Shown: positions 41,801 through 48,446 of the stretch, piece after piece
Layout of the letters: each line of letters opens with the position of its first letter
Numbering within the stretch: the stretch's first letter is position 1
NCBI GenBank assembly: GCA_944472135.2
Contig: OX235263.1
Location: forward strand, 28,511,379-28,575,378
Direction of reading: 5' to 3'
Source: Trichobilharzia regenti
Lineage: Eukaryota; Platyhelminthes; Trematoda; Strigeidida; Schistosomatidae
Length of the DNA stretch: 64,000 nt
Notes under the pieces: generated by a model
What the model was told of the DNA's origin: nothing
Database searches by the model: none
Seen by the model: the letters and a program-made list of their open reading frames with translations, nothing else
Position numbers and translations under genes: made by a program

Positions 41801-44147
41801 TCTATTCAATTTCACCATAGATGTACTGATGGACTTAACCCTAACTGACTTCCAAGACTCAGGGATTGACATGTTACCAGGGAATAATCTCGTTGACTTA
41901 GAATATGCAGATGATATAGTCCTGCTTTTAGATGGAGACGCTGACGAAATGTAGAGTCTTATGGACACCTTGAGTTGCAATCTTCGAATGTTTGGCATGT
42001 GATTCACTCCTGCCAAATGTAAGATAATGTTACTGAACTGGACTACATTAACTCCTAGCTTAGAATTAGGGACTGAAGTGGTAGAGCGTGTTGACCACTT
42101 CACTTATTTGGGAAGTTGCATCAGCTAGTCCGAACGGGTTGATCTCTGACAAAATCTAATATACCAGTTTACGCCATCACTGGCTAGCTATTGATATGTG
42201 TACTGCTCCGTCTTCCTTTATGGCTGCGAGACGTGGTCATTAAGAGTGCATGACATGTAAAGACTAGCTGTCTTTGATCATAAGGGCCTGCGTTGTACTT
42301 CCCGTGTTAAGTGATATAATAGGGTGAGCAATACTAAGTTTAGGCGTCGAACGCTAGGTAAGGAGGGGAAATCAATCGACGAGGCTGTGAAATTACATCG
42401 ACTGAGATGGTTAGGACATGTGTTACGTATGCACGCCTAGTCATCGCCTTCCTCGACGGGCAATATTAGCTGACATAGGTTCAGGCTGGAAAAGAGCTAG
42501 CGGCGGTCAAACCAAAACATGGCACCAGTCAATAAAATCCACAACAGTTAGTTTAAGCCAGCCACGTAGGAAGGTGTAGACTTCCTGACTGGTTGGGGTC
42601 CTCGGGACGGTAAAAACCAAGGTTGGAAGCAATTGTTGAAATGGCTCAAACGCATCGTTCACAATGGCTGGTGCAGATGCTCCACTCCTTGTGACTTATG
42701 ATTTCCAATAAAACTATATTGTTATTCTCTTTGCTTCATATCTCTGTTTACTGTCTTTATTTTGCATTTTTTTAAAAACTTTCTTCTCCTTCCCCGGCTT
42801 TGTGTACTGATTGAAGTGTGGCGACTTGAACTGCTGCACCCATGTGCAAAGTTCTGTGTTGAAACCAGTCAATCTAATTGAATTGAGTTTTCTGCCCTAT
42901 CAGACAAGCGTAAATGGTTGGTCACCACTGTTTATAAAAATCGAAGTTTATCCTATTAATATATGTGTAGAATTTGGGCACTGTAGTAGTAAGTAATTCC
43001 ATTTTAGTTTGTTTATTAGATGTATCACATAGTGAAACAGTATTACTTGCTGGATGACGTTGATATGATTATGAACAATAAATTTTTTTCGACACCTCAT
43101 CCAGTAAATAATGCTGTTTCACTGTGTGATGCATCTGATAAACAAACTAATATGAAGCTTATCCTGTAATAAACATGGGAGTGCTAGGTTGACTGAGATT
43201 CTATGTTTCTAAGTAGATGCGTCATGTGCAGACATTCTTTCGGGTGTGAAACATTACCACTAAAAATGCATGGGGAGGAATTAACGGCCTTTAACCGTAG
43301 GTGCTGATGTACTATACTACTTAACAAGTGACGCTGGCCGAAACAACACTAAGTTGGAAACATGAAATCAATCAATGTAGCCGTTAAGTGCTAGTCTGAC
43401 CCACATGGGTGCAGACTTTGTAGATGGGGTCGTCGAGTAACTAAAATCGTTTATAGTGACGCCGGTGTATCCACTCTGTATTGCTTCACAGATTCGGAAA
43501 ATGTCTATTGGTCTTTGTTTAATTCTTCTGTTCGCTGTAGGTCTTTGTCCACAGTTAATTCGTTAGGGTTTTTGTTGGTTTGTATTTTAAGTTTATAAGT
43601 GGACTAATGTACTTTTGTACAGAGTTTTAAGTTTTTCATTCAGCCCTTATTTCATCAACTGCATAAGGTAGTCATCCTCTGTTTCTAGATAATATGTGGC
43701 ATGAGAGTGACATGTAATATTGTTGATAGGTACGTTTACTCTTCCCATATACTACAAACATACAAACTATTCAGACAATCGTAGTCATTGTGGCTTTTAT
43801 AGTCACAAAAATGTAGCCGCGTTAAATAGATACTATTTTTAAATATTTGTCATACAACTATATTAATTTTGGTTAACTCTTACTCTAGGTTCAACCAATC
43901 TTGGAGGTCGCGTTATTTTAGAATCCAAGCGCTATTTGTGGTCATCTTTAGCGCTAAAAATCCAAACAACTCTAGGTAGAATACACAGCATTTTGTATTA
44001 TAATCCACAACTTTCTTCATCATCTGCGTTTGTACAGTAATACTCCTTATGAACTTGGTGTATATTGCCCTTGTGATTTTATATATTTTTCGTGAGTATT
44101 CCAATAAACCAGAAATTGTTAAAGTCCCAAAGCCGAAGATGAACTGA
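19871..44147 (+). CDS. BSCL2: Seipin (lipid-droplet biogenesis protein), split gene
   Basis: Seipin is an ER membrane protein that forms oligomers at ER-lipid droplet contacts and controls triglyceride flow into droplets. Exons I can place: 19871-20058, 20097-20181, 20218-20293, 21476-21543, 34154-34288 (or 34292), 43889-43975 and 44038-44147; the last two may be one exon with an indel. Phases agree across the first five. The product, about 250-270 residues, has a first membrane helix (about residues 22-45), the IPTV turn, the CSFPSAN block and ILEMWLPDS (family: LELELPES) in the lumenal beta-sandwich. It then has [17 protein letters not shown] (family: EVELYADY) and VILESKR. A second membrane helix and a short basic tail follow. 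The long C-terminal tail of vertebrate seipin is absent. Introns are 38, 36, 1182, about 12610 and about 9600 nt, the last two being transposon-filled. Homology is by motif recognition only. Confidence 0.88.
20097..20181 (+). CDS. BSCL2: Seipin exon 2
   Basis: It begins after tgtcttag and completes the split codon of exon 1. It encodes [19 protein letters not shown] and following residues, the Cys-Ser-Phe-Pro signature of seipins. A GTTAGT donor follows. The 38-nt intron before it (20059-20096) is a micro-intron. Confidence 0.85.
20218..20293 (+). CDS. BSCL2: Seipin exon 3
   Basis: It lies 36 nt after exon 2 (intron gttagt...tttgtag) and encodes [20 protein letters not shown], matching the L-E-L-P-E-S block of the lumenal domain. 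It ends in phase 1 at a consensus GTAAGT donor. Confidence 0.85.
20294..21475 (+). other. Seipin intron 3, no other feature seen
   Basis: A 1182-nt intron bounded by GTAAGT and ATTAG. No transposon was recognised in it. Confidence 0.7.
21476..21543 (+). CDS. BSCL2: Seipin exon 4
   Basis: A 68-nt exon encoding [19 protein letters not shown] plus three residues. It restores the frame from exon 3 and ends in phase 0 at GTAAGT. It fits the segment following the LPES block in other seipins. Confidence 0.85.
21590..21660. mobile_element. Partial copy of a foldback MITE
   Basis: tttgtttattgtgtcccaca and the following gtgaaacagtatta resemble one arm of the foldback element at 43005-43151. Only one arm is recognisable here. 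Confidence 0.45.
21680..21850 (+). mobile_element. SINE family 2 copy
   Basis: A B-box-like gggttcgaacctcggcgggt is followed by a body (gtactgatgaagagcccc... and ...actcccgggttttc) that recurs in reverse at 27556-27775. A tRNA-like head plus a shared unrelated body in two places supports a SINE. The A box is poor in this copy. Confidence 0.55.
22105..22595 (-). pseudogene. Penelope-like element fragment with GIY-YIG remnant
   Basis: On the minus strand an open reading (from about 22590 down to 22200) contains [17 protein letters not shown] and [11 protein letters not shown], the linker block that precedes the nuclease in Penelope-like elements. Just beyond its stop, in another frame, [17 protein letters not shown] follows; this is the start of a GIY-YIG endonuclease domain. 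RT is absent on this side because the RTE-like element at 22598 has inserted or broken it. One frameshift and early stops make it inactive. The first ~28 residues of the longest open frame here are antisense RTE sequence and do not belong to it. Confidence 0.65.
22598..23809 (+). pseudogene. Endonuclease and linker of RTE-like copy D1
   Basis: The endonuclease domain runs from the truncated 5' side to about 23360: [34 protein letters not shown] (catalytic Asp/Asn), [14 protein letters not shown] and DTDHALVRA (Asp-His). The linker then reads toward the RT, with EEERKL-type basic helices and [12 protein letters not shown]. The frame shifts at about 23800 and stops at 23807-23809. ATG 22676 is the first Met in frame but is internal. 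The role is target nicking. Confidence 0.85.
23820..24815 (+). pseudogene. Reverse transcriptase of RTE-like copy D1
   Basis: RT motifs in order: [23 protein letters not shown] block (about 24010), [53 protein letters not shown] (catalytic Asp), [15 protein letters not shown] and EYADDIVLL, with YADD at 24702-24713. The frame is lost near 24810, where the conserved reading continues in the next segment. The polymerase core itself is unbroken from 24000. Confidence 0.9.
24818..25528 (+). pseudogene. RT C-terminal region of RTE-like copy D1
   Basis: This continues the RT ORF after a frameshift. Blocks include [45 protein letters not shown] and [13 protein letters not shown], the usual thumb/C-terminal signature of this trematode family, and it ends at a stop at 25526-25528. 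The same blocks identify the shorter copies D2 to D6. Confidence 0.85.
25693..27008 (+). mobile_element. RTE-like 5'-truncated copy D2
   Basis: It starts inside the RT ([13 protein letters not shown] block) directly at the (GACA)n tail of D1 and runs through motif [11 protein letters not shown], a decayed YADG-like catalytic site, the C-terminal blocks and the 3' UTR, ending in cagacagacagaca. Several stops and frameshifts are present. Its position at the tail of a sister copy suggests insertion into, or recombination at, the GACA run. Confidence 0.8.
27009..27555. other. Intronic spacer, nothing recognised
   Basis: There is no supported feature. Confidence 0.4.
27556..27775 (-). mobile_element. 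SINE family 2 copy, reverse
   Basis: Read on the minus strand, an A-box-like tggcttaatctaatggtc is followed by ggttctggtttagaacctag, where a B box should be, and then the same body as at 21680-21850 (tactaatgaaaagtccaaaa, agtactcccaggttttcc). The head is better preserved here than in the plus-strand copy, the B box less so. Confidence 0.55.
27776..28261. other. Intronic spacer, nothing recognised
   Basis: There is no supported feature. Confidence 0.4.
28262..28320 (-). mobile_element. 3' tail of an RTE-like element, reverse
   Basis: On the minus strand it reads ccctatgttcctctaggaat followed by an (ATA)n run, the 3' end motif seen also at 31410 and 14515. Only about 60 bp remain. Confidence 0.55.
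28330..29147 (+). mobile_element. Non-LTR element C, 5'-truncated copy with 3' UTR
   Basis: An RT C-terminal ORF (28374-28832) is followed by a UTR ending in tgtttttggaataaagcaat and (ATT)n. The same end recurs at 35336-35394, so it is a dispersed family. The ATT tail is shared with the tail of a minus-strand RTE-like copy that begins at 29148. Confidence 0.75.
28374..28832 (+). pseudogene. RT C-terminal region of non-LTR element C
   Basis: 152 codons are open. Blocks: [55 protein letters not shown] and [18 protein letters not shown]. These match the thumb/C-terminal part of CR1/Jockey-group RTs found in schistosomes. The catalytic domain is missing by 5' truncation, so there is no true start. 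Confidence 0.75.
29148..30150 (-). mobile_element. RTE-like element E, 5'-truncated copy
   Basis: On the minus strand: [20 protein letters not shown] and LDFADDI (catalytic FADD) at 29896-30144, then broken C-terminal blocks including [12 protein letters not shown] and KWRWIG, ending at an (ATT)n tail at 29148-29160. Several stops are present. It is a different family from D, with a diverged RT. Confidence 0.75.
30151..30528. other. Intronic spacer, nothing recognised
   Basis: There is no supported feature. Confidence 0.4.
30529..30691 (-). mobile_element. Sm-alpha-like SINE with hammerhead ribozyme
   Basis: On the minus strand an A-box-like atagttcggtggtaacatct and a B-box-like cgggttcgagtct are followed by a hammerhead motif. 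A related SINE lies at 41298-41584. The Sm-alpha SINE-like family of Schistosoma is known to combine a pol III promoter with a hammerhead. It directly abuts the RTE-like fragment that starts at 30692. Confidence 0.75.
30537..30580 (-). ncRNA. Hammerhead ribozyme motif (core mutated)
   Basis: Minus strand order: stem I CCTTG, core CTGATAA, stem II GTGC/GTAC closing a TAACAA loop, GAAAC, a short stem III hairpin ACCTAGGT, triplet GTT, then CAGGG, which pairs with CCTTG with one wobble. The expected cleavage point is at about 30542. CTGATAA differs from the invariant CTGATGA, so self-cleavage is probably lost. Stems and GAAA box are intact. Confidence 0.75.
30692..31445 (+). mobile_element. RTE-like element E, 5'-truncated copy (plus)
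   Basis: Broken frames read [68 protein letters not shown] and [15 protein letters not shown], the C-terminal signature of this trematode RT family. It ends after ccctatgttccactaggaac with an (AAT)n tail. At least three frameshifts are present. Orientation is opposite to the copy at 29148-30150, so the two face each other around the SINE. Confidence 0.8.
31446..32784. other. Intronic spacer with one weak tRNA-like head
   Basis: Around 31650-31720 a B-box-like aattcgagtcctgcctc suggests a decayed SINE head, but no partner copy was found. Nothing else was recognised. Confidence 0.35.
32785..32835. repeat. (TA)n microsatellite
   Basis: About 25 uninterrupted TA dinucleotides. Confidence 0.95.
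33085..33620 (+). mobile_element. RTE-like 5'-truncated copy D3
   Basis: It begins in the RT C-terminal region ([12 protein letters not shown] block, decayed), passes the GWDPQDG block and a UTR ending gtggcgactcgaactggtgc... with a weak ACAGATGG remnant of the tail. Frames are broken. Confidence 0.75.
33621..34153. other. Intronic sequence before seipin exon 5
   Basis: It contains a short (TG)n at about 33772-33788. There is nothing else I can name. Confidence 0.4.
34154..34292 (+). CDS. BSCL2: Seipin exon 5
   Basis: After the acceptor tgtttaccag it encodes [20 protein letters not shown] and then [20 protein letters not shown], matching the Y-R-S ... E-V-E-L-Y-A-D-Y stretch of seipins. Two donors are possible: GTTAGT at 34289 (phase 0) and GTCAGC at 34293 (phase 1). 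Only the second keeps the frame into exon 6 as I read it. The end coordinate is therefore tentative. Confidence 0.8.
34293..35059. other. Intronic spacer, nothing recognised
   Basis: There is no supported feature. Confidence 0.4.
35060..35395 (+). mobile_element. Non-LTR element C, 3' UTR copy
   Basis: It ends in aaatactgtttggaataaag and an ATT tail, matching the end of element C at 29097-29147. The upstream limit is uncertain and no ORF is left. Confidence 0.6.
35396..36194. other. Intronic spacer, nothing recognised
   Basis: There is no supported feature apart from a short GTAT run near 35870. Confidence 0.4.
36195..36803 (-). mobile_element. RTE-like 5'-truncated copy D4, reverse
   Basis: It is the only D copy on the minus strand. 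The (GTCT)n tail at 36195-36210 is the complement of the (GACA)n tail, followed by the complement of the D 3' UTR and the C-terminal RT blocks up to the FDHRCLRS region. The UTR is nearly identical to those of D2 and D5, pointing to recent spread. Confidence 0.85.
36804..37879. other. Intronic spacer, nothing recognised
   Basis: There is no supported feature. Confidence 0.4.
37880..38110 (+). mobile_element. Diverged 5'-region fragment of the RTE-like family
   Basis: cctcctgagctctgcagtta and the following cacgctt/ctgcttcaggcac pattern resemble, at perhaps 70%, the 5' region of the D element at 38740-38800. It is probably an older relative just upstream of the full-length copy. Confidence 0.4.
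38713..38975 (+). pseudogene. 5' region ORF remnant of element D6
   Basis: An open stretch reads [20 protein letters not shown] and then Pro/Ser/Thr-rich sequence before a stop near 38946. It sits where the N terminus or 5' UTR of the D element lies. No domain is recognisable, so coding status is uncertain. Confidence 0.4.
38989..39420 (+). mobile_element. RTE-like truncated copy D5 nested inside D6
   Basis: 432 bp comprise the last RT codons, the 3' UTR and the (GACA)n tail of the D family. It is flanked by atgagagttatag (38976-38988) and atgagagctatag (39421-39433), a 13-bp target duplication with one substitution. Removing it rejoins the D6 5' region to its endonuclease. Confidence 0.88.
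39421..40520 (+). pseudogene. Endonuclease region of element D6
   Basis: Readable blocks: [13 protein letters not shown], the N-terminal endonuclease motif missing from D1; [14 protein letters not shown], where the usual FNAQ Asn is changed to Ser; [13 protein letters not shown]; and DSDHALVR. Frameshifts near 39810-39870 and stops at 40132 and 40519 break it. It would nick target DNA if intact. The Asn-to-Ser change hits a conserved position. Confidence 0.8.
41298..41584 (-). mobile_element. Sm-alpha-like SINE nested in D6
   Basis: A 287-bp insertion between aatcgtcatattt (41285-41297) and aatcgtcttattt (41585-41597), a 13-bp duplication with one mismatch; copy D1 shows the empty site. The minus strand carries the tRNA-like head (atagctcagtggtaacgtct and cgggttcgaatctc) and a decayed hammerhead (ccttgctgatgagtgctaac at about 41385-41405). 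The plus strand carries a second, well-preserved hammerhead near the other end. Confidence 0.8.
41513..41555 (+). ncRNA. Hammerhead ribozyme motif, plus strand
   Basis: Core CTGATGA at 41518-41524, stem II TGCC/GGCA around AACT, GAAAC at 41539-41543, a short stem III ACC/GGT, and triplet GTC ending at 41550. All invariant core bases are intact. Stem I is weakened: ACCTC before the core faces CAAGG after the triplet, where the sister copy at 30537 has CCTTG, which would pair perfectly. Activity is uncertain. Confidence 0.7.
43005..43151. mobile_element. Short foldback MITE
   Basis: About 57-bp arms (43005-43061 and 43094-43151) pair around a ~32-bp AT-rich loop; the arms contain tcacatagtgaaacagtatt and its near complement. 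A single-arm relative is at 21590. The 147-bp length and lack of ORF fit a MITE. Confidence 0.75.
43152..43888. other. Intronic sequence before seipin exon 6
   Basis: No repeat family was recognised. It ends in the acceptor ttactctag. Confidence 0.45.
43889..43975 (+). CDS. BSCL2: Seipin exon 6
   Basis: It encodes [20 protein letters not shown] and KIQTTL, aligned to the I-I-E-I-H-S-K-R segment of seipins. A GTAGAA donor at 43976 would close it. The same frame stays open to 44037 and reads [20 protein letters not shown], which also resembles the family (RYLLYNFP...). It is therefore unclear whether 43976-44037 is intron or coding. Confidence 0.75.
44038..44147 (+). CDS. BSCL2: Seipin terminal coding segment (second membrane helix)
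   Basis: It encodes [17 protein letters not shown], a clear membrane helix, then [18 protein letters not shown] and a stop at 44145-44147. It is in frame with exon 6 if 43976-44037 (gtagaa...ttgtacag, 62 nt, with a pyrimidine-rich 3' part) is spliced out. Without splicing, one nucleotide is missing near 44037. The short basic tail is cytosolic. Confidence 0.75.
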
Positions 44148-45494
44148 AATTCGAGCAGTTGGTTGGAGAAATTAAACCGGAAGACATTTCATTCTGACAC
44201 TACCATATACATCTGTGAATACTAACTGTCTTTCATGTATGTTTTTAATTTACTAATCTATTATACTGTCAGAACTCTTAAACTTTCACCCCATATTTTT
44301 AATGATTTTGAAAAAAATGAAAATCTTAATGAATTTACCTTTGAATTTTTGTCACCTAAATATAATTCGTATTATTGGTGACGGTTACGGGATTCGTAAG
44401 TATTAGTGTTTCGAAGTAATTTTAGAAATATTCAAATCCAGATATTCCCTTTTTTTATCATCATACATATATGGATAGGAATACTCCCTATACGATTTTC
44501 GGAATACATTCCACGAACTGTGGTTTGGGAGGCGATAAATGCATATTAAGATGCAATAACTACACAACTGCATTTTGGGTAGCATATGAGTTCTTCAAAA
44601 TACACAATAATTGCTCTTCCAATGCTACAAAGTATTCTACAATTTATTCGCGCAGTACGATTAATTCATATTCTAAATTTATTGTTTACCACCTAAATAT
44701 CGACGCTTGACAGTTTTTTCAGATGCAAAAAGTAAAAATAAAATGCATAAGCATATTTACAGCGATTGGATAATATTCATAACGATAAGTCTCTTGTTGA
44801 TTGCCTTCTGTATAAGAATGAAAGTCTCAAAAAAAGATAGAACTGTTTAGACATACTTCAGCTGAAAGCAACATCTGCTAAGTGTCAAAAACTGACTGCT
44901 TCGTCGTTTACATTGGTCACTGATTTGTATCTAAAGAATTTACGTTAGACACATTACAGCTGAGAGCTTTATTTTAACTGTACTCATCTTAAACACACAC
45001 AAAAACACCCTTGTTAATAAAAACTTAAATGGTGTTACTCAACAACCATGTGCATGTTAATGTTCTTGGTAGTTAACTACAGTTAAGGTCTAGGTGAACG
45101 AAAGTTGGGATGCATGATGCCTACTGTCACTAAATGCTTACAAGTGCCGATGTGCACGAAAAATAGGCATAGGTCTGTCTGCTAAATGAAACATAAGGCA
45201 GTAGTGTCCCTTAGTTGAGAGATCATATTGGATACAGAAACAGTATACTTCTACCAGAAAAACTGGGTCTAGGTGAGTAGATTGGTATTAAGATGTTATG
45301 GAAATCTCGGTGTTCACTCAAATTCGCTGAATAATTAAAGGGATTGTAGCCATCTTACAAAGAGAAGTCATGATTCAGTGTTTTGTGAATCCTTTGCTTT
45401 TGATAATGATTTAAGTAACTCGAGTATCTAATGTTTAATGGAACTGAATACACCAAAATATGATTAAAGGCTAGGTACAGTTGGAAGCATCTAT
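44148..45494. other. Region between two convergent genes
   Basis: It probably includes the seipin 3' UTR; an AATAAA lies near 44735. No other feature was recognised. Confidence 0.4.
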
Positions 45495-45495
45495 G

Positions 45496-45545
<50 letters not shown>
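45495..45545. repeat. (AT)n microsatellite
   Basis: About 24 AT dinucleotides without interruption. Confidence 0.95.
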
Positions 45546-45546
<1 letters not shown>

Positions 45547-45693
45547 CAGTTATTGTATACAAATATATAATTCTTAGAAAAGCATCTGGAAACAGTTAAA
45601 AGCTAGGTCAGGAAACACGGACATCAGTCGTAACGTCGAAAATGAAAGTACGAAGAGTACCAAGTAAAAGGTCTTGTGTTATTTAGCCGTTTA

Positions 45694-46017
45694 CTAGTCA
45701 ATAATTCCATCTAAAAATTCAAACTTCTGAAATAGCTTCACAGTATTCTGTACATGCAATTTGGAAATAGTCTTTTTCCCATCTTGGAGTGTTACTTCAC
45801 GAACGCTACCACAAAAATCCTGCACGAATTGTTCACAAAGAAATCCAATAGCCACCAACGCCTCAAAGTTAACAAGGTTGACGGATGGCACTGTCTTCAC
45901 GATTGTCTTGATTCGAGACAGGGGAAACTTGACACGCTTTTCAGGAAGACTAACAGTTGTAACATCTGAAACTTTATTTAAATCCAAGAAGCCATACCTT
46001 CCGTTGTTGCTGTTCAT
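45694..46017 (-). CDS. POLE4: DNA polymerase epsilon subunit 4-like histone-fold protein
   Basis: A 107-codon ORF on the minus strand codes for an H2A/NF-YC-type histone fold. FPLSRIKTIVKTVPSVNLVN is the alpha-1 helix and loop, EALVAIGFLCEQFVQDF the long alpha-2 helix, and KKTISKLHVQNTVKLFQKFE the loop and alpha-3. The protein stops right after FLDGIID, as POLE4 does (FLEGTLD), whereas the related CHRAC1 continues with an acidic tail, so POLE4 is preferred. POLE4 pairs with a second histone-fold subunit (POLE3) and steadies polymerase epsilon on DNA at replication forks. I chose the ATG at 46017; the frame is open 32 codons further up, but that stretch has no family similarity. It is intronless here, so a retrocopy is possible. 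It is convergent with seipin. Confidence 0.72.
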   Translation of the reverse strand: MNSNNGRYGFLDLNKVSDVTTVSLPEKRVKFPLSRIKTIVKTVPSVNLVNFEALVAIGFLCEQFVQDFCGSVREVTLQDGKKTISKLHVQNTVKLFQKFEFLDGIID

Positions 46018-46942
46018 CACTGTCCTCAATCGACATTCGTACCTGCCAAGGTCGAAGCCCTGTCTTGAGAACCCGCCGCCGCGCCAATATAACCACTTCA
46101 TATATTTAAACACAACTTCATTTGTTACCTGTACAACTGAACAGTAGTAAACATAATTAAATATTGATAAAAGATAGAAATTAGAGTCTCAGAAAGCCAT
46201 ACTTTTGGTCAATCTTTTAATTTAGCAAAAGCTGAAAATACAGTTACAAGTAATAACAACATTCTTTTGCCACTTGAATATATCCGGCGATGAAGCTGTA
46301 TTATTTACTCGAAACGTTAAAAGCCAGTCATATCATATGAAGAGAAATAACTTGGAATATCGGTTTTGGTATTTCTCGTTCCTACTGTATACTTCACGTA
46401 AGGCCGAATAAATCCTAACTAGTGAAGGAATTAGAGTGGTATTCGGAACTAAAAATCAGCTAAAAAAGTTTTTCGGCTAGCCAGTCCTGTGGAGTCAAAA
46501 CGAAAAAACAGTGTAATCCATTAATTCGCAATGGTTGGCCAAATACGTCCGGGGCAATTAAACTAGCGTCACTGAGAGGCTTAGCAAGATAAAAACTCTT
46601 CGGACCAAATGAAATGAGAATTGGAAAAATACCTCGCTTATGGAGTAACATGAAGTTACCCGACCGCACAAGATGATTGTACAAGTTAACGAAAATAAAT
46701 TTTATTGTGTATATGAGTAGAGGAAACCAATTATTTAGTCTATTCTAGTGATTTTGAACTGGTTTTTAGTAGGCTTCAACCAGAAATAACGTTCATGATT
46801 ACTGTGTAGCTATTAATCCAGCTGGAATTGAACTCCAACCTACTTCCTGCTGACATTTCAATCTGGCCAACCTAACATGGTGGCCGGGAAGCTCATAAGG
46901 CCGACACAAATAGTGAAGGGAAGATATAACATTTATGGCTGC
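46018..46942. other. Spacer with an unassigned ORF and a tRNA-like stretch
   Basis: A 74-codon minus-strand frame (46460-46684) has protein-like composition (GIFPILISFGPKSFYLAKPL) but no family I recognise. At about 46805-46900 the minus strand has a tRNA-like gagttcaattcc B box with a weak A box, perhaps a decayed SINE. Confidence 0.35.
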
Positions 46943-47289
46943 TGTTAATATAGATGAAGATTGAACGATCAATTCATGGTTGTTTGCTCAAACCCAACTC
47001 CTCCATATTTTTCGCGGGAGTCATCAATACAGCAGTCATCGTTCGCTGTTCAGTGGAAGAGAGAGGACTATCAGAATTATTATCGTGATTTATTGTTGTA
47101 ACATTTATTCTTAGAGCTTGTGTATAATGACCTTATTGTTGGTTACATGTCGGCGTAAGAATAAAGGATTCTCGAGTCGCTAATCAGTGTTCTGGTTTTC
47201 GCGTTGGTCAATACAAAGTGATTCTGAATGTCTCCGAGGGACAGCGTAGTAAGAGCTGGACATTGACAGTTTATGAGACTTAGCTGACA
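46943..47289 (+). mobile_element. BEL/Pao 5' LTR
   Basis: 347 bp from TGTTAATATAG to TTAGCTGACA, the same LTR family as 12795-13153 and 13848-14211 but in the opposite orientation. It lies directly upstream of a BEL-type gag, which fixes the sense strand of the family. Confidence 0.8.
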
Positions 47290-47466
47290 GTTTCTGATAG
47301 TTTCCGTTCGTCTTTCCTCGTGTCTGCCCGTCTTCTTTGGACAAGCTTTATCTGGAACTTTTCTGGAAATTTCTGTAAAGTTCACTGTTGCCTGGGTCAA
47401 AGAAGGGGCGAAGCGTCTTGGAAGCAAGCAGGAAAGTAAGTAATGATGAATTGCCAGTAAAATGTT

Positions 47467-48446
47467 ATGATGTGTATGATGCTCAGCATGATGACTGTTG
47501 CACAGGTTTCGCCGTTTGGGGATAGTAAGGGTTTAAATTTTCCTAAATTCGAGCCTCGGTGCTTTTATGGAAACCCAGCCTACTATCCAGAGTTTAACAA
47601 AACGTTTGAGATGAATCATGAAATGAAGTTGATCTATTTGATGAGGTACTGCACTGGAGTTGCTTAAAGAGCCACACAGTGCTGTAAGTTCATGCCCCTA
47701 ACAAAGGATACTCTGAGGCTATGAGTATACTACGGTAAAGATTCGGAAGAACTTCGATGATTGTAAAGAAATTATTCGAGGCTGTTAAAGGTAATGGTAG
47801 TCAATTACAAGATGACTCCAAGGCACTCACTGAGTTTTTGGATAATCTGATGACTTACAAGAATGCATTGATTTTGATGAATAGCATGAGTGATCCGAAC
47901 TCAAGTTCAGCCCTAGAGGTAATAGCGAGACGCCTACCTACTCGATTGCAAAGGAAGTGGGTGAAGATAAGCTCCCGTATAGAAGATGAAGGTATCGAGA
48001 CAAAGTTTGATGATATCCTGAAACTGGTAAAAGATAGCGTCAATCAATCTATGAGCAAGTTCGCCGGTATACTGCATCCCACCCCTAGAATAGAGCAGTC
48101 TGAGAACAAAATGCAATTATTGATGACGAAAGGGTCTCAGAGAGGTGGATATCGAGAAGGCTGTATGGTGTCTAGTAATGCATATAAACTTAGCGTGTGT
48201 AACAGCTATCGTGGGACATTCCCAACAGATAGGTTACAAGTTGCGAGACAAACACGGTTGTGTTTTACACGTTTGCAAGAGATGCATACAAAGATGAGCT
48301 GTGAACCAGTGAGCAAGTTCAGTGATAAGCTAAATGTGATATCCAGGTCTGACTCCAAATTGTGTGACGATAACGGTGTGGTGAAGAAGCATGTAGCTGC
48401 AACTGGTAAGCCATTATTGAATAGAGGGTCACAGACGACACAGTAG
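47467..48446 (+). pseudogene. gag: BEL/Pao gag (decayed)
   Basis: The sequence FPKFEPRCFYGNPAYYPEFNKTF and LIYLMRYCTGVA matches the N-terminal capsid block of BEL/Pao gag (pattern FPKFDG.P..Y..F...FE ... YL..YC.G.A). After in-frame stops around 47665-47757 the reading continues: LFEAVKGNG, NALILMNSMSDPNSSSALEV and RRLPTRLQRKWVK, also typical of BEL gag. It should form the particle shell of the retrotransposon. At least three stops or frameshifts make it inactive. Schistosome BEL families include Saci-1 and Sinbad; I cannot say which this is. Confidence 0.75.

Larger units (their letters stand above)
40521..42580 (+). pseudogene. Reverse transcriptase region of element D6 (split by a SINE)
   Basis: Blocks: [18 protein letters not shown] (about 40930-40985), a decayed QAGFRQGR, then the SINE at 41298-41584, then [23 protein letters not shown] and [10 protein letters not shown] at 41895-41930, followed by broken C-terminal blocks to about 42580. 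Numerous stops and frameshifts are present. The SINE sits just before the first catalytic Asp motif. Confidence 0.8.
38285..42880 (+). mobile_element. RTE-like element D6, near full length, with two nested insertions
   Basis: This is the only copy that keeps the 5' region (38285-38988, starting near tgctaccttgacgtggtggt). It continues through endonuclease, RT and 3' UTR to about 42880. Two later insertions split it: a truncated sister copy (38989-39420) and an Sm-alpha-like SINE (41298-41584), each with a 13-bp target duplication. The (GACA)n tail is degenerate. Coding frames have many stops, so the copy is old compared with its guests. Confidence 0.85.

Noticed and set aside
46805..46915. 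Another Sm-alpha SINE
   Set aside because: Only a weak B box is visible, with no matching body or hammerhead.
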